From: Parcubacteria group bacterium
GTDB lineage: Bacteria > Patescibacteriota > Minisyncoccia > Phycocordibacterales > GCA-002724975
Assembly (NCBI GenBank): GCA_002724975.1
Contig: PBQF01000017.1
Span: 1-7,885, forward strand
Direction of reading: 5' to 3'
DNA: 7,885 bases
Program-made: the position numbers and the translations under genes
Notes under the pieces: generated by a model
Seen by the model: only the letters and a program-made list of their open reading frames with translations
What the model was told of the DNA's origin: nothing
Database searches by the model: none
In this document: one piece after another, positions 1 through 6,311 of the stretch
Layout of the letters: each line of letters starts with the position of its first letter
Position numbering within the stretch: position 1 is the stretch's first letter

Positions 1-113
1 GGGCCAGAACAGATAACATCAAAATTATAACTACCTACAGAATTTTTAACTTGATTAAATATGTTTTTCCAGCGATCTGGGTTTATGCTTGGAATTACTA
101 TAGATAGGTGCAT
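1..113 (-). CDS. Family 2 glycosyltransferase, N-terminal fragment cut by the window edge
   Basis: About 37 codons are visible, running off the left edge. The translation opens MHLSIVIPSINPDRW and continues to ...NFDVICSG. This is the first beta strand of a GT-A fold (hydrophobic strand, then Pro), a helix, and a second strand. The pattern matches the start of the complete glycosyltransferase at 3325-2522 (SILLPAIRVNEW ... NFELIIVGP), so the two look like paralogs. The ATG at 113-111 is the natural start because an in-frame TAA lies three codons upstream. No clear Shine-Dalgarno is seen. The nucleotide-sugar binding and catalytic parts lie outside the window, so donor and acceptor cannot be guessed. 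It is likely a cytoplasmic or membrane-associated enzyme of polysaccharide assembly, the next gene of the same cluster. Confidence 0.7.
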   Translation of the reverse strand, partial: MHLSIVIPSINPDRWKNIFNQVKNSVGSYNFDVICSG

Positions 114-140
114 AGAACATTAAAAGTTATTTTAGGGGGC

Positions 141-168
141 ATTATAAAGCTAATATCTACCTTGTCTT
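141..168 (-). promoter_or_regulatory. Possible sigma70-type promoter in the only intergenic gap
   Basis: On the minus strand a perfect TATAAT (146-141) follows AAGACA (168-163, 4 of 6 matches to TTGACA) after 16 bp. It lies between the stop of the E1-beta-like gene and the start of the truncated glycosyltransferase, and would give a leader of about 20 nt. Every other junction in the window is 2 bp or less, so a separate promoter here is plausible. In A+T-rich DNA such a match can arise by chance. No terminator hairpin was seen in the gap. Confidence 0.3.
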
Positions 169-701
169 TATTTTTCATTATAATAGTCTCCCCATTCTAC
201 GAGAATCGTAGATTTATTGTCTTCTCTTTCATAGGATTTTTGATAAGATTCGAAAATTTGTTCTGGCTCGTCCAGTCTAACGACCTCTATATTCGTAGTC
301 ATGCTTCTAAAGGCTTCTGTATAGTCTCCGACATGTTGGTGCTGCGGGTGAATGGGTCTTTCCGAGCCGATAGCCGTCCTTATGATAACCTTAGGTTTGT
401 ATTCGGACATCGCCGGTATTTTATCTAAATGATTTACAATTTGGTTTGTGGCTAGGAGTAGAAAGTTCCACCTAGGAAAAATGGAAATCGGAACACAGTC
501 TCCGGCTAGGGAAAGCCCATTTGCGAATCCCATTTGCATATCTTCGCAGACCGGGAACTCTAAAAGCTTTTCTTGGGGGACATCCTTTAGGGTGTTACTC
601 ATGCCTGTACCTGCGGCTGCCACAGCTTGACCTAGGAACAAGGTGTCGGGTTTCCCCGCGAGCCAGTCCATCGACCTTTTTAATTCGTCAAAATATTTCA
701 T
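168..701 (-). CDS. Short E1-beta-like ThDP enzyme subunit (pyrimidine-binding domain only)
   Basis: The 177-residue product matches the pyrimidine (Pyr) domain of pyruvate/acetoin dehydrogenase E1-beta and transketolase. GQAVAAAGTG (24-33) corresponds to the GQDVG...GG region. PVCEDMQMGFANGLSLAG (50-67) corresponds to the segment carrying the conserved cofactor-activating Glu, here E53. TNQIVNHLDK (85-94) matches the DQI-N stretch, and HQHVGDYTEAF (121-131) the HSQ-E region. Canonical E1-beta is about 325 residues with a C-terminal transketolase domain; this protein stops right after the Pyr domain (ILVEWGDYYNEK). The next gene begins 54 bp later with an unrelated fold, so the missing domain is not simply frameshifted away. 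The start overlaps the upstream stop in TAATG, with AAGGA (716-712) 10 nt before the ATG. It should pair with the E1-alpha-like product to form a two-subunit ThDP enzyme. A lyase or C2-transfer reaction on a keto acid or sugar is likely; the exact substrate is unknown. Confidence 0.8.
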   Translation of the reverse strand: MKYFDELKRSMDWLAGKPDTLFLGQAVAAAGTGMSNTLKDVPQEKLLEFPVCEDMQMGFANGLSLAGDCVPISIFPRWNFLLLATNQIVNHLDKIPAMSEYKPKVIIRTAIGSERPIHPQHQHVGDYTEAFRSMTTNIEVVRLDEPEQIFESYQKSYEREDNKSTILVEWGDYYNEK

Positions 702-1324
702 TAAAACTGTATCCTTTTTCCCGCGCCAGCGTGAGGGTATTTGGTCTCGTATTTATAATATATAACTTTTTCTCTAGACTGGAGGAGATTAAACTCTTCG
801 TAAGACAGGTTGTCCGTGTTCCAAGTTTTTCTGGTGTCAGTGCAGACGCTTTTACCATTGTCCTCTACGACCCAAGTGATTGGAAGATCGTGGTTGACGG
901 AGTATTTTACGTTCTCGTGAAACGATCCAGTTTCGGACGACATGTCTCCCACGAAGCACCAAACGTGAGAGTCAGACCCTTTACGTTTTTCAGCCAAAGC
1001 TCTACCGTTCGCTATAGGAATGCTTCCAGTAACTATTGCAGAAGAAAAAATATTATACTCTGGGTAGCATAAAGTGATAGATTTTCCCGCGAGAATATCT
1101 TTCTTAAGGGTTTCTCTAGGGACTCCTTTAAGCAAGCATTGATAATGACTTCTCCAAGAACAAAAGATATAGTCTTCCTTATTTACTTTCTCAAATATTT
1201 TAATAATTTTGTCTTCGTTCCCATTATATAAATGAATAGGCGCACGAATTTTCCCGCTATTAAAGCACTCCGCTACTTCTTCCTCAAATGATATTAAATC
1301 TTGCGTAGTAAGATTAATCTTCAT
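701..1324 (-). CDS. Short E1-alpha-like ThDP enzyme subunit (diphosphate-binding domain)
   Basis: The 207-residue protein carries the ThDP/Mg2+ motif of E1-alpha. GDMSSETGSFHEN starts at residue 126 and the closing Asn is N156, inside VVEDNG; the spacing is the same as GDG...NN in pyruvate dehydrogenase E1-alpha. WRSHYQCLLKGVPRETL (57-73) matches the conserved YR-H region, and SAIVTGSIPIANGRALAEKRKG (from 95) matches the segment preceding the ThDP motif. Usual E1-alpha proteins exceed 300 residues; here the C-terminal part after the motif is reduced to about 50 residues ending KYPHAGAGKRIQF, and the GGSMH loop before SAIV is replaced. No lipoyl E2 or E3 gene is in the window, so a full dehydrogenase complex is not supported. 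The start lies inside the upstream gene (11 bp overlap) without a good Shine-Dalgarno, suggesting translational coupling. The partner is the next gene, joined through TAATG. Possible role: transfer of a two-carbon acyl unit to a keto-sugar (inference). Confidence 0.82.
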   Translation of the reverse strand: MKINLTTQDLISFEEEVAECFNSGKIRAPIHLYNGNEDKIIKIFEKVNKEDYIFCSWRSHYQCLLKGVPRETLKKDILAGKSITLCYPEYNIFSSAIVTGSIPIANGRALAEKRKGSDSHVWCFVGDMSSETGSFHENVKYSVNHDLPITWVVEDNGKSVCTDTRKTWNTDNLSYEEFNLLQSREKVIYYKYETKYPHAGAGKRIQF

Positions 1325-2519
1325 TTAATATTTCTGTTATATGTTTAATTTTAGATTCTTCGAGATCTGGGTAGTTTCCGATGTACCACCCAAAGTGGTG
1401 GCAGTGGTCTGCCTTTGGGTAATCTAATGGATTGGGAGCTCTATATATTCCGTTAATCTTAATGTTAAAGTTTTTTATATACTTTTCTATATAGGGCTGA
1501 CGGATCTGACTGCCTCCGCCAGAGAGGCCTCTCCTGAACTCTATGCCGTATTTATTTAGCCTCTCTTCTGTTTTGTCTCTTAAAGCAAAATCAGGCTCGT
1601 TTAAGATAGGAGTAAAGGCATAGTTTGAATTGCCTTCATGGTTTAAATCCGTTCTGAATCTTTCTGAATTTAAATTATTTATAAAAGTATAATGATTTTC
1701 GTTTCTACGTTTATTGTTGCCGTCTAATCTTTTAAGTTGGTTGTGTGCAAGCACGGCGTTTATTTCTGTACTTCTAAAATTGTATGCTGCTTCTGTAAAG
1801 ATAAAATCAGAGTTTAAGTCTGGGTACTCATTTATATATTCTTGTTTTATCGCGTCGTCTGTTGCTTCTCTAAGCATCCCGTGAGAACGAAACATTCTAC
1901 ATAATTGGTAAATCTCAGGATCAGTAGTGCTCACCATTCCGCCTTCAATGGAAGTCATATGATGAGCGTAATAGTAAGAGAAATTTGATATCTCGCCAAA
2001 AGTGCCAACCTTTTGACCTTTAAAAGTTGCGCCGTGAGACTCACAGACATCTTCTACTAAGATCAAGTCGTTGTCTTCGCAAAGTTTAAGGATTTTATCT
2101 GTCAGACCGTTGTACCCTAGTACATGAGTCAGAAATACAACCTTAGTTTTTCTAGTAATTTTATCTAATAGGTCGTCTTCGTCTATCGCGAGAGTCTTTG
2201 GGTTGATATCGCAGAAGACAGGAGTAAAGCCGTTTTGTAAAACCGCAGAGATATCAGACACCCAAGTAATAGGCGGAACTATAACTTCTGCTCCTTCGGG
2301 TAACATTTGCCTAAGAGCAAGAAAAGTAATTTGGTTCGCAGAAGAACCAGAGTTCACCATTAAGTTATTTGGCATGCCCAGCCAGCTCCCCCACTCTTCC
2401 TCAAACTGCCTAACTTTTTTATTGTTGGTTAGTATGGGTTGGGGGTCTTGGGATAAAAAATCAACTAAAACGTTTAAGTCTCCTTTGCTGATGTTATCTG
2501 ACATTAAAGAGTGCTTCAT
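1314..2519 (-). CDS. ColD-like PLP-dependent sugar 3-dehydratase (DegT/DnrJ/EryC1 fold, His replacing Lys)
   Basis: A 401-residue fold-type I PLP enzyme of the sugar aminotransferase family. VNSGSSANQ (55-63) is the phosphate-binding turn, PPITWVSD (82-89) follows, and VEDVCESHGA (155-164) carries the Asp (D157) that contacts the PLP nitrogen. In aminotransferases the next block has the Schiff-base Lys; here it reads FSYYYAHHMTSIEGGMV (180-196), with H187 at the Lys position. The same Lys-to-His change defines ColD (GDP-4-keto-6-deoxymannose 3-dehydratase) and the RfbH/AscC 3-dehydrases. The Cys set of the RfbH iron-sulfur cluster is not seen, and the C-terminal part (FRRGLSGGG...; HFGWYIGNYPDL) parallels ColD. 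The expected reaction is removal of the C3 hydroxyl from an NDP-4-keto-6-deoxyhexose using PMP, with glutamate as amino donor. GAGG (2531-2528) lies 8 nt before the ATG. Neighbouring SDR genes could make and reduce its keto-sugars. The nucleotide carrier is inferred, not shown. Confidence 0.85.
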   Translation of the reverse strand: MKHSLMSDNISKGDLNVLVDFLSQDPQPILTNNKKVRQFEEEWGSWLGMPNNLMVNSGSSANQITFLALRQMLPEGAEVIVPPITWVSDISAVLQNGFTPVFCDINPKTLAIDEDDLLDKITRKTKVVFLTHVLGYNGLTDKILKLCEDNDLILVEDVCESHGATFKGQKVGTFGEISNFSYYYAHHMTSIEGGMVSTTDPEIYQLCRMFRSHGMLREATDDAIKQEYINEYPDLNSDFIFTEAAYNFRSTEINAVLAHNQLKRLDGNNKRRNENHYTFINNLNSERFRTDLNHEGNSNYAFTPILNEPDFALRDKTEERLNKYGIEFRRGLSGGGSQIRQPYIEKYIKNFNIKINGIYRAPNPLDYPKADHCHHFGWYIGNYPDLEESKIKHITEILNED

Positions 2520-2521
2520 GG

Positions 2522-3325
2522 TTATAGCCTCTTAAATCTTCTTTCCCATACGGATGATGCTTTTTTCCAGTTGTTTATATCTATGCTAATCTTAACGTTG
2601 TCCCTCCAGTTGGGGTCTCTGTATTTAGAGTGGATTAAAGGTTCGTCGTTCTTTACATGGCATTCTGCGATTGGTTGGTGGTCGGGCTGGCCGTGCGCGC
2701 AATGATAAGTCTTGACGTTAACCATCTTAACGTTCGCTCCGTCTTGATACGCTCTGTAGGCTAAGTCAGCATCAGCTATAGCTACGTGCTCAAACTCGCA
2801 ATCAACGCCTCCTAGTTTTTCGTAGTAAGACCTGTACATTATGGCTGTATTAAAAGTTATCCAGTGATCTGGGGCGAACGGGGAGCTGATGGCGGGATGG
2901 TAGTTAAGCGTCCAATATTCGTCAGAAGCATGAGCTGGGTCATTATGGTTGCCTTCTCCGTACTTTGAAGTAACAATATTCTTTTCGTCTTCGCCCATTT
3001 CTCTTAACTCGTCTATGACTAGATCCAGAGAGCCCGCGTTATATGTGCCGTCATCAGTAAACCAACTAATTAATTCTCCTTCTGCCATTAAGCTGGCAAT
3101 AGATGAAGCCCTAGTAGGGCAACCGAAGTCTTTGCAATACTTTATGTTAGTGACTTTTTGTAGATTTTCCGGTAGCGCAAAAGGCCCAACTATAATTAAT
3201 TCAAAATTTCTTTTAGTTGCTTGGGATAAGGAATCGTAAACTCTTACCCATTCGTTTACCCTTATTGCTGGTAAAAGTATGCTTATCTCGGGTTTTTCAC
3301 TTGTCTTTGTATTTTCCATCTTCAC
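2522..3325 (-). CDS. Family 2 (GT-A) glycosyltransferase
   Basis: The 267-residue protein starts with a GT-A Rossmann-like half: PEISILLPAIRVNEW (12-26), then FELIIVGP (41-48). GCPTRASSIASLMAEGELISWFTDDGT (from 68) ends in the D91-D92 pair that normally binds the metal and nucleotide-sugar diphosphate. GGVD (172-175) and AIADADLAYRAYQDG (182-196) fit the acceptor-side region with the catalytic-base acidic cluster. No transmembrane segment is obvious, so it is likely soluble or peripheral at the inner membrane face. It should transfer a sugar from an activated donor to a growing glycan; the linkage cannot be read. Its start overlaps the previous stop as GTGA (GTG at 3325-3323). An ATG two codons later (3319-3317) would leave a 2-bp gap like other junctions here and is an equally good alternative. 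The downstream junction is TAA-CC-ATG. Confidence 0.85.
   Translation of the reverse strand: MKMENTKTSEKPEISILLPAIRVNEWVRVYDSLSQATKRNFELIIVGPFALPENLQKVTNIKYCKDFGCPTRASSIASLMAEGELISWFTDDGTYNAGSLDLVIDELREMGEDEKNIVTSKYGEGNHNDPAHASDEYWTLNYHPAISSPFAPDHWITFNTAIMYRSYYEKLGGVDCEFEHVAIADADLAYRAYQDGANVKMVNVKTYHCAHGQPDHQPIAECHVKNDEPLIHSKYRDPNWRDNVKISIDINNWKKASSVWERRFKRL
2528..2531 (-). promoter_or_regulatory. Ribosome binding site (GAGG) for the ColD-like gene
   Basis: GAGG, within AAGAGG, lies 8 nt before the ATG at 2519, inside the last codons of the glycosyltransferase gene. It fits the tightly packed operon. Confidence 0.55.
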
Positions 3326-4347
3326 GTTAGTTGTTTATAGTTTTGGCCCACTTCATTTAAAAAATAACCTATCGCTTCATTAAGGGAATATTTAGGTTTC
3401 CAGCCAGTGTGACTTGTGAATTTAGAGTGATCAGGCCTTTGAATTGGAATATCAGTAGGTCTTACAAGAGAGCTGCATATTTCGCTATGTATATCTTGAT
3501 CAAATTTGCTTTTGATTATTTCGAGAAATTTTCCAACTGAAATTGATTCCGTGCCTCCTATATTATATATTTCGCCTTCTCTTCCTTTTTCTGCGCATAT
3601 CCAATAAGCTTCGACAGCGTCCCTAATATCAATTATTGTTCTTTCTGATTCTAGGTTTCCATGAAGTAGCTTGTCGCGTTTTCCGTTTGCTATTTCAAAA
3701 GCCTGCATAGCAAAAGAGGTTGAAAATAAATCCCTCCTTCTGGCATTCAAATAAGAAAACATTCTAGTTCTTATAACTCTTAAGCTGTAAGATTTTGAAT
3801 AAACATGACCCAAGCTGTCCTGCATTAGTTTTGAGGCTGAGTATGGGTTTACTGGGTTCAAAGGCGTATCTTCTGTTATTGGGTTGTTTTGTTTCTCAAC
3901 GATTCCGTAAACTTCGGAACTGCTACAAAGAATTAACAAGGGATTATAGCCGTCATTGTCTTTTAGCATCCTTAGGGTTTCTAAAAGGTTTAAAGTAATG
4001 TTTACGTTGTTATTTACCGTGGCTATAGGATTTAAAAAAGACTCTCTAACATTTGCAATAGAAGCTAGATGAAATATAGTATCTGGTCTGCTTTCGTTTA
4101 TAGCTCTATAGCAAGAGGAGAAGTCAGTTAGGTCGCAATTATATATCTTTACACTCTTATCTAGGTTTTTTAAGTTTTTATGGCCGTGAGGATTTATGCT
4201 TCTTGACGTGCCTTCTAAGGATACATCTTTTTTATTATTAAAAATGTAATCAGCTAAATAACTACCTCCGCTTCCGGTTATGCCTGTAATTAGTATTTTG
4301 CGAATATTCTTTTTCATATCGATGGCGATCTCAGGTTTTTCATTCAT
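3322..4347 (-). CDS. NAD(P)-dependent SDR, GDP-mannose 4,6-dehydratase / RMD-like
   Basis: An extended SDR of 341 residues. The cofactor-binding glycine motif is GITGSGGSYLADYI (22-35), where the GSYLA run is typical of GDP-mannose 4,6-dehydratase (GMD). DLTDFSSCYRAI (72-83) and PDTIFHLASIANVRESF (88-104) also follow that family. The active site shows S142-S143-S144-E145 in SSSEVYG and Y169-xxx-K173 in NPYSASK. GMD normally has Thr at the first active-site position (TSE), so the Ser version and the C-terminal half (RPTDIPIQRPDHSKFTSHTGW) look closer to GDP-4-keto-6-deoxymannose reductase (RMD). It could be the 4,6-dehydratase that supplies the 4-keto-6-deoxy sugar to the ColD-like enzyme, or a 4-keto reductase. 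The start at 4347 is favoured by GGGGAG 9 nt upstream and an ATGA overlap with the previous gene; an internal ATG at codon 11 is nearer the usual family start but has a weaker site. Confidence 0.82.
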   Translation of the reverse strand: MNEKPEIAIDMKKNIRKILITGITGSGGSYLADYIFNNKKDVSLEGTSRSINPHGHKNLKNLDKSVKIYNCDLTDFSSCYRAINESRPDTIFHLASIANVRESFLNPIATVNNNVNITLNLLETLRMLKDNDGYNPLLILCSSSEVYGIVEKQNNPITEDTPLNPVNPYSASKLMQDSLGHVYSKSYSLRVIRTRMFSYLNARRRDLFSTSFAMQAFEIANGKRDKLLHGNLESERTIIDIRDAVEAYWICAEKGREGEIYNIGGTESISVGKFLEIIKSKFDQDIHSEICSSLVRPTDIPIQRPDHSKFTSHTGWKPKYSLNEAIGYFLNEVGQNYKQLT

Positions 4348-5339
4348 CTATAAATACTCCCCTTGTTATTATTGTACCAATTAGTGGTAATGTCTAATCC
4401 TTTTTCAAGAGAAGTTAGGTTATCTGAATCAACGCCTAGGAGAGTTTTTAGTTTAGTTAAGCAGACAGAACGTTTGCTGATCATCGTAGGCTTGTCTTCT
4501 TGGTAAATTTTTTCAGGATTTACGCCAAGAGCCTGCTCGAGTTTTTCAATTACTTCATTAACTGTATAATTTTTACCGCTACCCACGTTTATAGCGTTAA
4601 ACCCAGACAGAGATAAAGATTTGATAGTTATGTCTGCGACATCTTCAGAGTAGATAAGGTCTCTAGAATCTTCTCCAGTACCCCAAACCTCCAAGGGAAA
4701 CATGCCCTCGCAAAATTTCCTAATCATCGCTGGAGTAAAATGAGAAGTATTTAAATCATATTTATCGTACGGCCCATAGACATTTGTCAGCCTAAGAACA
4801 GTGCAGTCCATTGATTTTAATTTTTCGCTATACAGCCTTAGTAATATTTCGCTATAGCGCTTCATCCATCCAACACTAAAATACTTTTCAAAGGGGTCGC
4901 CTTTAAACATGTCCTCTTCTTCTAGGTTTTTTTCTAAATCAGGATATCCAGTTGTACTGCCGTAATAGACTATCTTGCTAACTCTATGCTCGTGACACGC
5001 GCTAAACAAGTTTACGTTCATTATAGTGTTAGAATTAATTAAAGCTAAGGGATTCTCTTGTATGAATTTAGCTCCGAAAGATACCGCATTAGATACAATT
5101 ACATAGTCGGGCTTGCAGTTTTCTAATACGAGACTTGGCTGGTCTGGGATAGTCAGATCTGACTCTACTATAGTAACTCTTGGAGAATTTAGTATATCGT
5201 CGTAGTAGTAGGGTCTGAGGTTTTTAACTTGCGCAAACACTCTGTCTACTTCTGTCTCTAGGAGTTTTTTAACAACGGTTATTCCTATGAATCCTCCAGC
5301 CCCTGTGACTAAAACCTTTTTTCCTTTTAAGTCTGTCAT
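4344..5339 (-). CDS. SDR epimerase/reductase, GDP-L-fucose synthase-like, with altered active site
   Basis: An extended SDR of 331 residues. GAGGFIG (13-19) is the NAD(P)-binding glycine motif. The C-terminal sugar-binding half follows GDP-fucose synthase: TNVYGPYDKYD (185-195), SHFTPAMIRKF (199-209), EVWGTGEDSRDLIYSEDVAD (217-236) and INVGSG (250-255). H200 sits where the fucose synthase catalytic His lies, but the catalytic Cys position (GSSC in E. coli) reads GSTT (127-130), giving T130. The usual YxxxK is not at normal spacing: the local sequence is Y153-F-S-V-G-W-M-K160. It may therefore reduce or epimerise a 4-keto sugar differently from fucose synthase, or use another Tyr. It is paired with the related gene upstream (2-bp gap, no visible Shine-Dalgarno) and overlaps the downstream SDR by 4 bp. 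Family membership is firm; the reaction is not. Confidence 0.83.
   Translation of the reverse strand: MTDLKGKKVLVTGAGGFIGITVVKKLLETEVDRVFAQVKNLRPYYYDDILNSPRVTIVESDLTIPDQPSLVLENCKPDYVIVSNAVSFGAKFIQENPLALINSNTIMNVNLFSACHEHRVSKIVYYGSTTGYPDLEKNLEEEDMFKGDPFEKYFSVGWMKRYSEILLRLYSEKLKSMDCTVLRLTNVYGPYDKYDLNTSHFTPAMIRKFCEGMFPLEVWGTGEDSRDLIYSEDVADITIKSLSLSGFNAINVGSGKNYTVNEVIEKLEQALGVNPEKIYQEDKPTMISKRSVCLTKLKTLLGVDSDNLTSLEKGLDITTNWYNNNKGSIYR
4357..4362 (-). promoter_or_regulatory. Ribosome binding site (GGGGAG) deciding the start at 4347
   Basis: GGGGAG is 9 nt before the ATG at 4347, within the coding end of the preceding SDR. It supports the longer N-terminus (MNEKPEIAID) over the internal ATG at codon 11. 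Confidence 0.6.
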
Positions 5340-5341
5340 AA

Positions 5342-6310
5342 TTATTTAAATGAGTTGTATCTGCTTTTAGAAAAGTTTTTGTTATCGTGATACCATTGTA
5401 CAATTTCTGTCAATGCGTCGTCTAATTTTGTAAAATTTTCAAACCCTAAAGATTTAAGTCTTTCTACGTTCAGAACCCTTTTTTGGTCTCCGGAAGGTTT
5501 TGTGGTGTCCCATTTTACAGTAGGTTTGTTTTTTGTATATTTCAAAATTGTATCAACAAGGTCTTTTATGGATACGCCTGATCCCGTACCTGCATTTAAT
5601 GGGTCACTTATTTCTTGCTCTACTGCAAATTTACAAATTGAAGCCACGTCTTTAGCAAATATAAAATCTCTAATGGGGGTTCCATCTCCCCAGACCGTTA
5701 ATTCAGGGTCTCCATTTTCTATTCTTGATATTAAAGAGGGTATGACCATGCCTGTTTCTGGGTCAAAATTGTCTCTTTTGCCATAAACATTAGCCGGTCT
5801 TATTATACTATATCTATCTCTTTTGTTTTCAATATTATAAGCACTAATCTGCATTTCTCCAACTCTCTTGGCCCAACCTCCGTACCAATCTTTATCGGAA
5901 GGGAAGGTGTCCCACATTTTATCTTCTGGTGAATCAAATTCACCGTAAACTCCTACGCTACTAGTATACAAACACCACTCGACACTGCTCTGCTGAACAG
6001 CTTCAAGGAGATTTGTGTTAAATTGAAGCATAGGGACAAAAAAGCTTGATGGTTTAGTTTTTCCCATCTGAGGAGAACCTTTAACGCCAGCTATATGAAA
6101 AACAATATCTTGGTTCTCGCAAACTTTCTTGCAGTTGTTAAAATGTCTCAGGTCGCATTTTTTATACTCTACATCTAGGTCTAGAATGTTTTCATCTTCT
6201 ATTGATGCAACTGTCAGTTTCTTACAAGAGTTTAAAAGCATTGATGCTAGCTCGTAGCCAATCATGCCTGTACCTCCTGTCACTAGTACGTTTTTATTTT
6301 TTAAGTTCAT
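5342..6310 (-). CDS. SDR epimerase/dehydratase, GDP-L-fucose synthase-like paralog
   Basis: A 322-residue extended SDR with GGTGMIG (12-18) for NAD(P) binding, TSSVGVYG (116-123) around the catalytic Ser, and Y143/K148 in DWYGGWAKR, where Tyr and Lys are five residues apart instead of the usual four. The C-terminal half reads RPANVYGKRDNFDP (171-184), VWGDGTPIRDFIFAKDVA (207-224), NAGTG and TKPSGDQKRVLNVERLKSLGF (from 270), a strong fucose-synthase-type signature. Both acid/base residues of fucose synthase epimerisation appear lost: Cys position V119 and His position M188. A simple reductase or another SDR reaction on an NDP-sugar is more likely than C3/C5 epimerisation. It shares GWxKR and other blocks with the next gene, suggesting old duplication. 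AGGAG (6321-6317) inside the end of the preceding gene lies 6 nt before the ATG. Confidence 0.84.
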   Translation of the reverse strand: MNLKNKNVLVTGGTGMIGYELASMLLNSCKKLTVASIEDENILDLDVEYKKCDLRHFNNCKKVCENQDIVFHIAGVKGSPQMGKTKPSSFFVPMLQFNTNLLEAVQQSSVEWCLYTSSVGVYGEFDSPEDKMWDTFPSDKDWYGGWAKRVGEMQISAYNIENKRDRYSIIRPANVYGKRDNFDPETGMVIPSLISRIENGDPELTVWGDGTPIRDFIFAKDVASICKFAVEQEISDPLNAGTGSGVSIKDLVDTILKYTKNKPTVKWDTTKPSGDQKRVLNVERLKSLGFENFTKLDDALTEIVQWYHDNKNFSKSRYNSFK

Positions 6311-6311
6311 T

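Noticed and set aside
108..428. Plus-strand open frame of 106 codons with a hydrophobic start
   Set aside because: It is antisense to the E1-beta-like gene and the gap. The hydrophobic stretch comes from A+T-rich sequence, and no upstream signal supports it.
751..758. Minus-strand TATAAATA, like a T4-type phage late promoter, 50 nt before the E1-beta-like start
   Set aside because: Another copy occurs inside the radical SAM gene near 7157. About one per strand is expected by chance at this base composition, and this site is inside coding sequence, so it does not support a phage origin.
521..1072. Plus-strand open frame of 183 codons
   Set aside because: It lies antisense to the two ThDP subunit genes, which have clear conserved motifs. 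Its translation shows no recognisable motif.
168..1324. The alpha- and beta-like ThDP genes as one gene broken by a frameshift
   Set aside because: Each covers a separate domain in the order known for two-subunit E1 enzymes, each has natural ends, and they meet at a TAATG junction.
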